Assembly (NCBI GenBank): GCA_049999765.1 | Contig: JBNGIQ010009424.1 | Location: forward strand, 99,857-139,759 | Direction: 5' to 3' | Origin: Phaeoceros laevis | Taxonomy: Eukaryota; Anthocerotophyta; Anthocerotopsida; Notothyladales | Length of the DNA stretch: 39,903 nt | In this document: positions 1 to 10,637 of the stretch, one piece after another | Position numbering within the stretch: position 1 is the first letter of the stretch | Layout of the letters: each line of letters begins with the position of its first letter | Notes under the pieces: generated by a model | Seen by the model: only the letters and a program-made list of their open reading frames with translations | Database searches by the model: none | Told to the model about the DNA's origin: nothing | Position numbers and translations under genes: made by a program

Positions 1-2
1 AA

Positions 3-173
3 GCCAAGAAGGTGTATAATGACTCTGCTCTGATCACTCGCTTGGTGTGGTCTAGGCAGATCGCTGTCAAGGGTCTGGTGAGGGCGTCGCTCTCCGAAGC
101 TGCTGTGAGAGAGTCGACACTTAGTTGTAGGAGCTGCGCACTTCGGCCTGCAATCAAGATTACTGTTGCTTGA
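3..173 (+). CDS. Possible 3'-terminal exon of an unidentified gene, cut by the window edge
   Basis: A frame is open from the left edge for 56 codons and ends in TGA at 171-173. The translation starts AKKVYNDSALITRLVW and is rich in Arg, Ser and Ala. I do not recognise a family. A 56-codon open frame is not rare by chance, so this may be no gene at all. If real, it is the C-terminal end of a gene lying to the left. Confidence 0.2.
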   Translation, partial: AKKVYNDSALITRLVWSRQIAVKGLVRASLSEAAVRESTLSCRSCALRPAIKITVA

Positions 174-1190
174 AACACTCTTGGAGATGAGGTCTTGAGC
201 AAGACCATGCATCACGTGATACACGTGAGGCAAAGTTTGCCGGCGAATGGCACGGGATGAAAGCACCAAGTTTCTTCCTGAGCGTCATAAATACTGTAGA
301 ACCACGGCGGGGGCCACCACTTTTGTTTTCTCTTTGACTGACGTACCCGGAGCGTGCATTCAGTGACGGGTGGCCGAGGCGGTGGTTGGGACTTGATCGA
401 GATGGAACCCAGGGCCACTTGGCGACTCTGAGCTCATGGTTCTTCACGTTCTTGCACACACGCTTGACACGTATAGATCTCATGCCTAGTGTCACGTAGC
501 CGGTCCAGAAGTTCCTTCAGTCTCCTCCGCCGGAAATTCTGTTTCCAGCTTCGCAAACATAGGGCTGGGAGAAGTTAGGAGAACGAGATCGGAAACCGGC
601 AGTCGAATAGCATTTTTCGATTCGTCTTTTGGGAAGAGCAAAAATCGGACAGGAGATTGGCTGGAATGGGGAGATAAGAAAGTTGCAGGGTGTGAAGTCG
701 GTCGTGTGCAAGGCGCTGGGGGATGGTTCTGACGTGGTAGGCAGCAGTTGCATGGGAGCGCACTTTTCATCTCAGAAGGTCGGATCTTTGCATTGCATGG
801 CGGGACAATTGTTGAAGTTCGGCGTTTCAGGTTGGTTTCAGAGTGCTTCTATTTGATGCATGTGGTTGCGGTGGCTCCAACGATACAGATTTCGGAGGAT
901 AGATGGATTCCAGATTGTGCACTCAAGGTGCTGGAACTGCGTGCGGCCTTTTCTCTCGTGTATTTGGCTTGTTGTGATGGCTGTCTCCAGTTGCCGCAGG
1001 TGTGGCTCCCACCTTGCGGAATGATATTTCAGTTGCTGCGTTTTTTTAAGGAAACTGAGGTTTTACATCTAAAGCCGGCTGTGCGTACTTGTTCAGATCA
1101 TCTATTAAGCCACCCAGCTTTCCCTGGTGGCTTGTCACCCGATCCTCTGCTCTCGATTCGCCTACTGGCAGTACCAAGAGACGAAGCGCG
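174..1190. other. Intergenic/5' flank of the DUF707 gene
   Basis: About 1 kb without a supported gene. Open frames on both strands here are short, have no recognisable domain and mostly begin at non-ATG codons. It should contain the promoter and 5' leader of the gene starting at 1191. I see no clear TATA box. Confidence 0.4.
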
Positions 1191-3836
1191 ATGATCAGAT
1201 TGTGCATCGGTGTCATTGCGGGAGTAGTGGTGGGAGTTATGATTGGGATATCTTTTTCGCGGGTTTTTTCTGGTAAGTTTAATTTTGAAGGCGGTTTGAA
1301 TCTTTGGCACATAAAGGCTGAGCAACCTGCCTCAGGGCTATTTGATTGACTCAGACCTGCAGACTCCTTGTGGCAGCTCGGTATAGCAGCATCTGCCGCC
1401 AACAAGATTCGGTTGCCAGAGGTGAGAGTTGCTGTTATTGGGAAAATGCGATGCAATTTGCGGCTAGCAGCAAACAGAATCAGCGCATGCTGGGAGGAAT
1501 TGTTTGGAAAGCACCGTATTGCAACATTCTGATGTTGCGAGTAAGAAACTGAGGGTTTGCTCCTCTTGTGCTTTTGCTCCTGGTAGGTGAGGTGTGAGCC
1601 CAAAGTCACTACTACTGAGGTTAAACCTCGAGGAGCAGAAACTTTACCAGCAGGTATAATCAATGCAACTACGGATCTATATCTTCGGAGGTTGTGGGGA
1701 AGGCCTGAAGAGGTACGTGTCAACTGTCGTGCCCTTGGGAGGTGTCACTGCTGTAGGTGCTCTGCGTTTTTTCTAATCTCTGAGACCTCTAGTTGTCATG
1801 TGAATATTCATTCCCATCATTTGCTCTCAGGATTTGCCCGAGAAGCCAAAGTATTTGATAGCTTTCACTGTGGGAATCAATCAGAAGGAAAATATTAACA
1901 AATGCCTCTCTAAAGTAAGCCTTTCCCTTGGTTGTGACTCTCCAAATGGAGTTTAGTGGAGAGATTTTGTAACCTTAGATAGGTGGAAGCTGCATGCACA
2001 TCATCTGATGGAGGGACCTGATGTTGTTTGCCGGGTACTGTAGTTCACGAAAGAGTGGATGGTTATTCTGTTTCATTATGATGGGCACATGGATGGGTGG
2101 GATGAATTTGAGTGGTCCCACCGTGCCATTCATATTAGTGTCAAGAAGCAGGCTAAATGGTGAGTTAAGGTTGAATATCACACTGTATTTGTAGGTATGC
2201 CCAAACGTTGCAGTCCCAGTTCAGTCCTTCTCAGGTTTGATGACTGTTGATGCTTCTCAGGTGGTACGCAAAGCGATTCTTACATCCAGATGTTGTGGAA
2301 CCATATGAGTATATATTTATCTGGGATGAGGATCTGGATGTTCAACACTTTGATTCCACATTGTAAGCTATTTTGGACTCGGAGTTACATAGATGAGGGT
2401 ATAGTCTGGCTGTGAGATGTGTATTTTTTACTGAAAGGAGCGATTAAAAAGACTTTAAATGATCTGCGACGCAGGTATATTGAGCTTGTGAAGAAGCATG
2501 GGCTAGATATATCTCAACCTGCCATTGATCAGTCCAAGGGCATGACCTGGAAGATGACAGGAAGACGGGGTGATGTGGAAGTGCACAAGTACGCAGGTTC
2601 CTTCTTCAATTTCTGGTTTTCCTCTCTCTGGTTAATATCAAAGCAGAGGACCGCTATGATAGGTGGCATGTAATCTGTAGTTGCTGGGAAGTGACAGCAC
2701 ACTGCATCGTTTATCTTTGCCTACGTAGGTTAACAGAAGAGCGGCCTGGCTGGTGCCCATCACCTCAACTGCCACCATGTGCTGCGTAAGTTTTTTTTGC
2801 CAAAGGCCATATTTGACATTTATTTGCTGCTGTACATGTTTCAAGTTGTCTGCTCTGGTAGCTAAGCAGAACCAGATATGATGAAGAGCTGCAATGTGTG
2901 TGTGCCTCTGACAAGATGAAGTTCATAATAGTTGGAATATTGCTTCAGTCCTGTGTGACACGATTTCAGAATGCAAAGCTTTGCCTGCTGGATACAGTAC
3001 ATGGCTTTTGAGAGGTGATACTTTGTTGTGCAGATTTGTTGAGATAATGGCTCCTGTATTTTCTCGACAAGCATGGCGTTGTGTTTGGTATCTCATCCAG
3101 GTCAGTGTCATCGTCTTCAAGTGATTGGTTCATTTGCACTGTATCTCAGAGCGGTTATTTCAATTTTGTCAAGAGTAGCTTGGCAGCCCACGTCCAGCAC
3201 ATAGGTGTGAGTTGGTTTTTGGGAAACACTGAAAGTTTTGTTGGTCGGTATTTACAGAGTGACCTTGTCCATGGATGGGGACTCGATTTTAACCTACGGA
3301 GGTGTGTTGAGGTAAGCAGAGTAGTTAGTTGGAGATCTTGTGTCTTTCCTACTAGCCACAGTTTCGGTACTCAATGCAGACAAGTTGACTGAATTAGTAC
3401 TGTTAGTTTGTTAAATTTATGTGTGTCTCTTGAGCTGCAGCCTGCGCATGAGAAGATAGGTGTTGTAGATGCCCAATGGATTATTCATATGGGAGTGCCG
3501 ACATTAGGAAGCCAGGTATGCGGTCTACTGCCAATGTGACTGTTGTTGGGGTTGGCATGTTGGTGTCGAGAGACGTCACATGATTTGTGTGAATCCATGT
3601 CAGGGACAAGCCGTGGACGGGAAGCAAGGTTGGCAAGGGGTATGTGGCAACAACTCTTTTGATCCTACTGGTGATGGCAAGTACAACATCTGTGGTTGTC
3701 CTAATATAGGTTATGCCTTGATTTTGTATTTGCTCAGGTCCGTGCAAGGTGTCAGTTGGAATGGGAGATGTTTACAGAACGAATGAAGAAAGCGGATGAG
3801 ATGTTGGCGTCAAGCAAGCTCCCAAGCAATGAATGA
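1191..3836 (+). CDS. DUF707 family type II membrane protein (13 exons, 356 aa)
   Basis: Exons: 1191-1272, 1363-1421, 1587-1712, 1831-1914, 2044-2159, 2261-2362, 2475-2588, 2729-2785, 3034-3100, 3258-3311, 3441-3515, 3604-3639 and 3738-3836. All introns are GT-AG, phases agree throughout, and the total is 1071 nt. Residues about 5-25 form one hydrophobic segment right after the start, as expected for a signal anchor. Conserved blocks of plant DUF707 (PF05212) follow in order: RGAETLPAGI, FHYDG, WYAKRFLHP, IFIWDEDLDV, GLDISQPA, PGWCPSPQLPPC, FVEIMAPVFS, HGWGLDF and EKIGVVDAQWI. Arabidopsis relatives are annotated only as lysine-ketoglutarate-reductase trans-splicing related; their biochemical role is not established. 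The D178-E-D180 triplet looks like a glycosyltransferase DxD motif, which is inference only. The first ATG was chosen; the open frame runs back to a TTG at 1089. Exon 2 is the least certain exon but restores phase exactly. Confidence 0.9.
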
Positions 3837-5249
3837 CAGGGTTAGCAGCTAAATATTCGCCTCGCCCTCCCAACCCACCCCTCCCCGTGATAGTTGGTGT
3901 ACGGCTTGTGACGCTATTACTATTAGTGCAGAAGGGTCACGCTGGTTTTGCAGTTCACGGGGGTGTGGCTGGAGGCCGGGGGTTGGTTTGCGGGGGCAAA
4001 AGTAGCTCACCCGCCCAAGGTGTGCCCGTTGCATGCTAGGAGGGCGCTGGCGCAAGCCCGAGGCCATTGCCTAGACAGTTAATTCTTCTAAGTGCTACAC
4101 TTGAAGCCTGTGATGAAAGGGGGCAAGAGAAGTAGCAGATTTTTTGGTTTCCTTGCCCAATTGAAGCAAGCAAAAGCCCTAGCGGGCCATGGGTGGTGCT
4201 GTGTGGTTGTGTCGAAGAGCCGTGCTCTTGGCACCGTCCATCACAGTCCACATAGAGTCGTGGGGTGCCTGAGCTGGGCCGCTACTCGACGAGGGATTCT
4301 GTTCTGATTGTTCAATGAAGTGCAAACACTGCAAACCTGAGCAGAGATGGCATCTGTGAAAGAGATGAAATGTGTGGTGGTGTGGAAAAGAGAGGCGCCC
4401 CTTTTTGTACCCATGTTGTCCGACGGCCGTAGGTGCGGGTGCAAGCAAGACGGCAGCAGGCGGCAGCGGATGGTGCTGAAATAAAAGGGCATTAGAGTTT
4501 GGGGGTGCTGTTTTGGCAAGCACCAGTGGGTCCAAGGCAGCCTTCTATAGTCATACTACAGTAGTCACTTTTCGGCTGTGAGCAAGCCGCCTGCCTGCTC
4601 ACAGGATACAGGCGCACGGCAGATACATAGAAAAAGACGAAGGCCGGGGGACCGGGGGTGTGTAACGCGGCGAAGCGTCCGACGCAGCGGCACCCTCTAC
4701 ATGTTGCCATGTTGGCATGCCATGTCGGAGCGCACCCGCTGTGAAAGCAGCGGCGACAGAGGTAAACGATGCGCCAGCTGGCACAGGAAGAAAGGGGAGG
4801 CTTTTGGGGGATCGGCGCCCAGATCCGAGTCGCGATACGCTCAGTCGCGGCTAAGGAAACTTGCGAAATTTGTTTGTCTTTTAGGGACGTTGAAGCAGGT
4901 TCGGTGATGGAGCCCGGAAGGTGGCATGGGGCCGGGCGCGTCGGAGGCGGACACATGTGCCTGGGGACTGGGTCGCAATCTACAGCCGAAACCGAGCTGT
5001 CCGGCACGTGGCGACCCAGTGGTGAGTATCATTGTGCATTTCCGTTGTGTCTCGACCGCTTTCGGCTGCAGCGTCGCTCATATGAACGCGGGCACGTTGG
5101 TGGATATGTGTTCTTCTATCTGGCAATGTGCCATTGCCTGCAACTGCCGGCTCAGAATAGGGCTTCTTTATTGCTCCGCTGTGGATGAGCAATGCAGTGT
5201 GGATAAGAGCGGCGCCTCGGTATCTCTCGAAATGCATGGATGGCTGCCG

Positions 5250-5285
5250 GGTGGACGGACGGATGGATGGGCGGTTGGATGGATG
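5250..5285. repeat. Imperfect GGAY tetranucleotide microsatellite
   Basis: The stretch reads as repeated GGAC/GGAT units with interruptions (ggacggacggatggatgg and similar). It is a short degenerate simple repeat with no sign of coding use. Confidence 0.7.
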
Positions 5286-6049
5286 AATTAATTGTGGTCA
5301 TGTGGTTCATGCGGCAGGCAGGGCTTTTGCACGGGCACCGCGCGTTCGGTTCCGCTTCGCTGCCCGGTCCCTTTTTGCCTCCTTTTTTCGGAGTTCCCTG
5401 CTACACACTGCTCACCGCCCGCAAAAGCGAACGCACCCAAAGGGAAAATGGACCAGTTGGTACACGATGTTGTCGATCTTGCCGATACCTTAGTTTTTAG
5501 GTGTAGTGGCCTGCGCCGTCCCAGCCAAGCTGCCAAAACAGCAAAAATCTGTATATTTCTGAGATTTCTCCAACCGCTATGATATTTCCGGCATAGCATT
5601 GTGCTGGTTTTAACAGTTGTCCGATTATGTTGGAAAAATCGCAGCCCCTGGCCACGCAGGTACGCCCGTCACGCCCTTAGTGCACCTGGTGGCTCAACAG
5701 TAGTGACATGGCTGGCTGGGTCTCGTGTCTATCGTCGTCGCGTGCCTCCCCAAGTACAGAGTCAACCAGCACCAAATTCAACCCAGCTTGGCAGCCAGAT
5801 TACTGTGCATGTACACGTCACACCATGTACCATGTCATGTCACACCAGATCCAGGTGCAATAATGCAGCCGCAGCAGCAGGCAAGCCAGCAGAGGTGAAT
5901 ACTATAGTAGTAACGGACGCAGAACGGACCTGGCACTCCGTTCTGGGGCTGCCAGCAGGTACGGCAGAGCAGCTGAGCTGGCCGTTGGCCCGATCCAAGC
6001 TGGCCACTCGACAAAAGAACCCTGCTTCCAAGGGCAGACTGCAAGAACA

Positions 6050-6069
6050 GCAGGCAGGCAGGCAGGCAT
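6050..6069. repeat. Short GCAG microsatellite
   Basis: About five consecutive GCAG/GGCA units are visible here. It is a simple repeat in intergenic DNA. Confidence 0.65.
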
Positions 6070-7320
6070 AACCATCATGGCAAGACATGGTATGCATACA
6101 TCATGTACAGTGCTGTATGGAAATAGTAGTCTAGGATTGTGGCTTCCCATGTTTTTAAAGTATCTCTGAACAGTATTGTTAGTTTATGCCGCCAGCTGTT
6201 GCGTTTGCCTATGTTTTGATGTTTTGACAAGAGCGCGAACCTGATTGCCCGAGGCTGGTTTGTGTGCCACGAAGTCTCAAATCAATGTCGCCGGGCATAT
6301 ACAGAATAGTACTAGAGTATCTAGACGGCATGCATGCATACATGATGGCACAACGGGATGATGCGGTTGTGCTACCAGTATCACGCTGCCATTACATGTC
6401 ATGTCATGTGGCCTCATCCACCCCGTTATTGGCAAGCAGCTTTCGAGACTCCATTTGGCCGCACTTGACCGCGCGTGCAATAGGCCAGCTAAGGAGTCAA
6501 CCTATTGCATGCAGTGACCCTTATCCACTTGCACCATAGCTACTCACTTATTAGCCTATTATTCAATATTCCCGTCAAGTCTGGTCACGCAGACTAACCT
6601 ATCCCATATCCCCATCGTCTAGCGTTCCGGCATGCTCCGTTTTCGATGCTTTTGTTGTTTATTTACTGAAGGACATTGAGGGGTACCTTTCTGTCGGGAG
6701 TCCCCGTCACCCGACGCAAACCTAGTCTCATCAGTCATGTCGTCGACTCGCCGTCCGTCCATTCCGTCCTGGTCCGTTCCGTTTTCCGTGTCCTCTTCCG
6801 GCCCGTCCTCTTCCTCTTGGCTTGACATGGCCAGATACGGCGGCACAGCCCAGATTTTCCTCGCAGCCCACTACTGGACGCGGTGTCAAATTAAAATTAA
6901 CTACTGCGGTAGACGGTGGCACCCGCGCGTGCGCCGGTGTGGGATGTAAAAACGGTGCCCATCGTGGGGGTGGTTGGCGGTGTGTCGGCCTGATTTAGGC
7001 CGTTGGTTTGAGACGCCTTGCACCCCAACTTGTCGAGCCCTCGACCGACAGCGCATGCCCAATGATCAGCGGTGCTTGCCAATCGCGTCCTAGTCCGTTC
7101 CGTTGCACGCCTCCAGCCATGGGAGGCAGGTTAGGTGGCTAGCCGGCAGGTACACAGTATGCTGGCCGGCATGCCCGCCACCAGACCGCCACTGTACATG
7201 TTAAGAGTTCTCGACCCCACCTCCACGTCGCCATTTCTACTTTGCTGATTTAACCAGGCTACCGTACCGGCGTGGATGCTCCTCGCGCAATAGCGTGTTT
7301 CATCACGCTGCCCACGCAGA

Positions 7321-7758
7321 GCGATTGCACAGCGACCCGACATTCGCCTCATAGTCTAGTTGAAAGCTAAGATCGAGTCGGGCAAACTTAATTGCTGAGG
7401 GAAACACCGATACTTCAAGTTAATGTTCAACCCTAAACATGAGCAAACTTAACCTAGCCCAATCCTCAAAGATGACTTGTGTGGTGCATTCAGACAATGG
7501 GTTTTGAAGCTAATCACAAATGAGGTTGTCACGAGTCTGGAGCGATTGCACACCGACCCAACGTTTGCCTCATAGTCTAGTTGAAAGCTAAGATCGAGTC
7601 GGGCAAACTTAATTGCCGAGGGAAACACGGATGCTTCAAGTTAATGTTCAACCCTAAACATGAGCAAACTTAACCTAGCTCAACCCTCAAAGATGACTTG
7701 TGTGGTGCATTCAGACAATGGGTTTTTAAGCTAATCACCAATGAGGTTATCACGAGTC
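7321..7758. repeat. Tandem duplication of a 221-bp unit (two copies)
   Basis: Copy 1 is 7321-7541 and copy 2 is 7542-7758. They start with the same gcgattgcac and run in register to cacgagtc, differing at only about 15 positions by eye. The left part of each copy contains two near-identical gcaaactta blocks. No open frame spans the copies, and I recognise no transposon family. The high similarity suggests recent duplication. Confidence 0.85.
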
Positions 7759-7909
7759 GCGCTATACGGACTCTCCTACCTTCTCCTTCCAATCCTCTTA
7801 GAAAAGAGATTGTTTAAGCTAATCACACATAAGGTTGTCACCGAGTTTCCGTATTAAGAATCTCCTACCGCCTTCTCCTTCTTCCAATTCTTGTAGAAAA
7901 ATAGACTAT
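7722..7909. repeat. Degenerate ~90-bp tandem repeat overlapping the 221-bp array
   Basis: The segment 7722-7811 (taagctaatcac, then ctcctacc, then ttctcctt, then ttagaaaa) is echoed in the same order in 7812-7909, with several small indels. This makes an older third partial copy of the right end of the 221-bp unit plus its flank. Confidence 0.6.
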
Positions 7910-8963
7910 GCTAGATGCATTAGTGGATGCACAACTCAATCCATCCCTTTACAAAGCTCACTCCATTCCTTCACACGAATTGGGGGAGCCCACCACCCTT
8001 AGAAAAAGGTATATTGAGAAAAAGGCACATTCATGTTGTACATTGATTATTCTAAGTGTCATAATTATCCTAGCTTTCTAAAAAATGCGGGCACTTGTGG
8101 TGTGTTAACATATGTACATATTAACATCTGATGGGCGCCTATAGGAAAAACAGTTGGGAACATTAGTTATGTCAAGCTGTTACAGGGTCTCCACCTGGGT
8201 TGTCCAATACTCTGGTCGGGTAAGGCCACGTGGCCTTGCGTTAATAGGGATTAGGAAGCCTCCCCATTGGTCGGCCGGATTTGGCGGCAAATCTAGGTTC
8301 GGGCCCGGGGCTGTACGCCGAACTTGACTTGGCGGTTCGGAGGCCCCGAGTATGTAAGCTGGAAATGAGAAGCAAACGACAGGTTGTTTTATTTACGCTT
8401 TGGGTAGTTCGGACAGTTACCACGCCCTATGCCACGCATGCACGTTGCGACTGGCTGCCCGAGGATCGGAGCTCCGCATGCGGCCAATTGTGTGAATGCA
8501 TGAGTCGTGAAGTCCGAGATCAGGTTGGAGGGAGTTCTTGATGCATCGCCTGGCTGCTGGCCTTTAAGTGCGCCGTTGGGAATGCCTTCACAGAGTGACT
8601 GAGCGTGAAATGGGCACCCACGTCCTCTTGCTGCGGAGCACTACCTAACATGCCGAGATAACAAGATTTGTGGTGAAGTGGTGTTCTTAGCATAGATTTC
8701 AGTAGCACGCCACACACTATTCAAAGATTGTTCTTTAATAGTTGTTTTCTTAGGTTAGAAAAGACTTGTATCTTTTATTTATGAAGTTGTGCCTTTAACG
8801 TAAAAAAACTATTCAAAAGCTATCCACAAACGTAGGGATGTGTAGGGATGTCCCGGTAGAAACTAACTGGTATTTGACTAGTGGATGCCTGAATAGGATT
8901 GCTCTTTTCGAAGACCAATCCTTGGCTATGGCATTTTTTTGTTTCGAGGCGTGCATCGGTTGA
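7910..8963. other. Intergenic tract with no gene seen
   Basis: About 1 kb of mixed, partly AT-rich sequence. The only clear structure is the 16-bp perfect palindrome at 8222-8237, listed separately. No open frame here looks coding. Confidence 0.4.
8222..8237. promoter_or_regulatory. 16-bp perfect palindrome centred on a G-box (CACGTG)
   Basis: The sequence aaggccacgtggcctt is its own reverse complement. Its core CACGTG is the G-box bound by plant bHLH and bZIP factors. No annotated gene start lies nearby except the doubtful frame at 8964, so a regulatory role is inference. Confidence 0.4.
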
Positions 8964-9704
8964 TACAGTGAGAGTCGCATTTGGGGGTTGGATCAGGTGT
9001 GGCTACGGACAAAAAGTGGAAAGACAATCTTAAAAGCGAAGGGGAAGGTGCTTGCTTCCTTTAGGAAGGCAAAGGTTACAACTTTGGCCAAAGTGTTCGC
9101 CATCTCTTTGAAGTGTGTAAGGGTGCCTTACCCTGGGCTACTAGGTGAGTTGTATCAGAAAGTGGAAGCCTTCTATCCTACAAAGATGGAGGTAGTATTG
9201 GACTTTGACCTCCCATGGGGAGGAGTTTATTACGGTACTACATTTCTCCCAAGTACTGCACAGATGGTTGTTGCAGAAGCAGCAGCCTTTATGCTTCGCA
9301 AAAGGTGGTTCCAATTCATTTTAGGTTGCTTTCTCAAGAAAGTGAACAAGTTAAAACAAGAGGAATGGAGCCTGACATTGATGGAGCCAGCTTGGTTCCC
9401 TGCTGATGTCAAATGGTCTTCCATTTCTAGAAAGAACAAATATGAAGAGGCTTGCGTTGCATATGTCCCTAATTCGGAAGTTATGATGACCATCAAGCAG
9501 GTTGAAGTCTATCAGGAGCGTGCCCGGGAACTGCAAGTGGCCAGATGTGACACCACAAGACGTAGGGAGTTTGACTTTGTGGTAGTTGAGGACTGTGAGG
9601 AACATGAATTACACAATGCCTCACTTGGATTTGCAGCACCATTTTTAGCGAGTGAGACTACAGCAGCAACAGCTTCAGCAAATGAGGCTGAAGATTCAAC
9701 CTAG
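8964..9704 (+). CDS. Unrecognised open frame (about 240 codons), possibly a last exon or gene relic
   Basis: The frame opens after a TGA at 8961-8963 and stays open to the stop at 9704. The predicted protein has a basic N-terminal part (KSGKTILKAKGKVL), a middle with aromatic and hydrophobic residues (LPWGGVYYGTTFLP, FMLRKRWFQFILG), and an acidic, Ala/Thr-rich tail (ETTAATASANEAEDST). There is no ATG near the left end; the first in-frame ATG is at 9186. If the left half is coding it must therefore be entered by splicing, and acceptor-like CAGs occur near 8968 and 8996. I recognise no domain. It sits immediately left of an LTR retrotransposon and may be a lineage-specific gene or a transposon relic. 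Confidence 0.4.
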   Translation, partial: YSESRIWGLDQVWLRTKSGKTILKAKGKVLASFRKAKVTTLAKVFAISLKCVRVPYPGLLGELYQKVEAFYPTKMEVVLDFDLPWGGVYYGTTFLPSTAQMVVAEAAAFMLRKRWFQFILGCFLKKVNKLKQEEWSLTLMEPAWFPADVKWSSISRKNKYEEACVAYVPNSEVMMTIKQVEVYQERARELQVARCDTTRRREFDFVVVEDCEEHELHNASLGFAAPFLASETTAATASANEAEDST

Positions 9705-9811
9705 CTTAATTGATCTAACCTTGTGCCTAACTTACCACAATCTTGCAATTCATCCAGAAAATGTTTAATTCATACTTCAAACCATTTTCCCCATTGGTAA
9801 AAGGTCATACT

Positions 9812-10202
9812 TGTGACAAACCTCGGACAAGAGGATTTACCCCTAGATTTTACCTTCAGATGATTAGCCCAATTGCACACAAGACATAGCATTAGGACCC
9901 CAAGTCCCGCCCAGAGCTGCTACAACGCAGATGGACTTGCTGTCCAACTCAAGCTCTTACTTACAATGGAATCTTTCAAGACAGAGCTCCAGAGCCAAAC
10001 CTTTTAAGGCCTTACTCAGTGGCAGCGTGCCTGATTCCCGCGCGGAGTCGCTCCGGGTGTACACCCTTTACTACTACTACTCAACTCATGCCCATATTCC
10101 AAACCTATCAATAAACAACACCTAGCCCTAGAGCTAGATATCAAGTAACACACTAGTTACTTCATGTAACTATCTAGTTACCTCATAGATAAGTCCTTTA
10201 CA
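9812..10202 (-). repeat. 3' LTR (left copy, 391 bp) of the Gypsy-like element
   Basis: It starts TGTGAC and ends TTTACA and is alignable along its length to 10638-11042. Compared with the right copy it lacks roughly 65 bp in the middle (right-copy region near 10778-10845, which includes the TATA-like site). It also carries a 60-bp insert at 10018-10077. In the minus-strand orientation of the element this is the 3' LTR. Confidence 0.85.
10018..10077. mobile_element. 60-bp nested insert in the left LTR, possibly a 5'-truncated SINE end
   Basis: The insert is absent from the sister LTR and is flanked by a 5-bp duplication, tactc, at 10013-10017 and 10078-10082. It is GC-rich, unlike the LTR, includes gattcccgcgc, which resembles a tRNA T-loop/B-box end, and a 12-bp palindrome gggtgtacaccc. 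It ends in a short TAC repeat tail. That combination suggests the truncated 3' end of a tRNA-derived SINE. This is inference; the insert and the duplication are direct observations. Confidence 0.5.
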
Positions 10203-10637
10203 GACTCCCTCACCAACTAGAATTCGCTGTCATCACGGAAGACCTTAGTACTTGGGAAGGATATACTCCATTCCATCTTGTAGATCCTTCAGATCATGTT
10301 GAACATACTGGCATAAATATTTCTCCACACATGTGTTCACCCTCTCTAACTGGCCATCAGTCTCAGATGTCGTCATGCAAATCTGTGGTGCTAGCTTGTT
10401 TAATAGCTGCACTTTATTCTTCTTCCTCAAGCATCGCTTGAGCTGAGTGACTCTCAAAAGCTAAACAGTGGATAAAGCTTTATGAGCGGCCTTAATAGTG
10501 CAAGACACCTCACCCAGCTTGGTATCTTTGAACCTAAGTTTTAATTTCTATCCTCATGATCAAGGGCTGCCGAGCGTAAACCCACCATCCATCCGTGCAA
10601 ATTGCTAAAGATCTCGAAGGTTCCTCTGGTACCACAT
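10203..10637 (-). pseudogene. Integrase-domain relic inside the deleted LTR element
   Basis: On the minus strand an open stretch (10245-10457) contains TDGQLERVN followed by CVEKYLCQYV. This matches the well-known Ty3/Gypsy integrase region (TDGQTERVN followed by a CLEQYLR-type block). The protein is only about 70 codons long, without the zinc-binding or complete catalytic core, and the rest of the polyprotein is missing. It is a decayed remnant. Confidence 0.75.
10624..10634 (-). other. Primer binding site (initiator-Met tRNA type) of the LTR element
   Basis: The minus strand reads tggtaccagag, differing at one base from the usual plant iMet primer site tggtatcagag. It lies three bases from the end of the right-hand (5') LTR, where a primer site belongs, and it fixes the element's orientation. 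Confidence 0.75.

Larger units (their letters stand above)
3837..7320. other. Gene-poor intergenic tract
   Basis: About 3.5 kb with no supportable gene. Many open frames of 60-170 codons exist on both strands, but none shows a domain, plausible splicing or low-complexity-free conservation I can recognise. Visible simple repeats are a GGAT/GGAC-type stretch near 5250-5285 and a GCAG run near 6050-6069. The 3' untranslated region of the DUF707 gene must lie at the left end. Confidence 0.5.

Noticed and set aside
1046-1723. 225-codon minus-strand frame over the first DUF707 exons
   Set aside because: The plus strand gives conserved DUF707 blocks with phase-consistent exons. The minus frame has no recognisable domain.
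4492-5007. 171-codon minus-strand frame in the intergenic tract
   Set aside because: Cys/Pro-rich composition typical of GC-rich non-coding DNA. No domain, and competing frames of similar length lie on the other strand.
5601-6071. 156-codon plus-strand frame in intergenic DNA
   Set aside because: It runs into a GCAG microsatellite, has no domain and several overlapping frames of similar quality exist.
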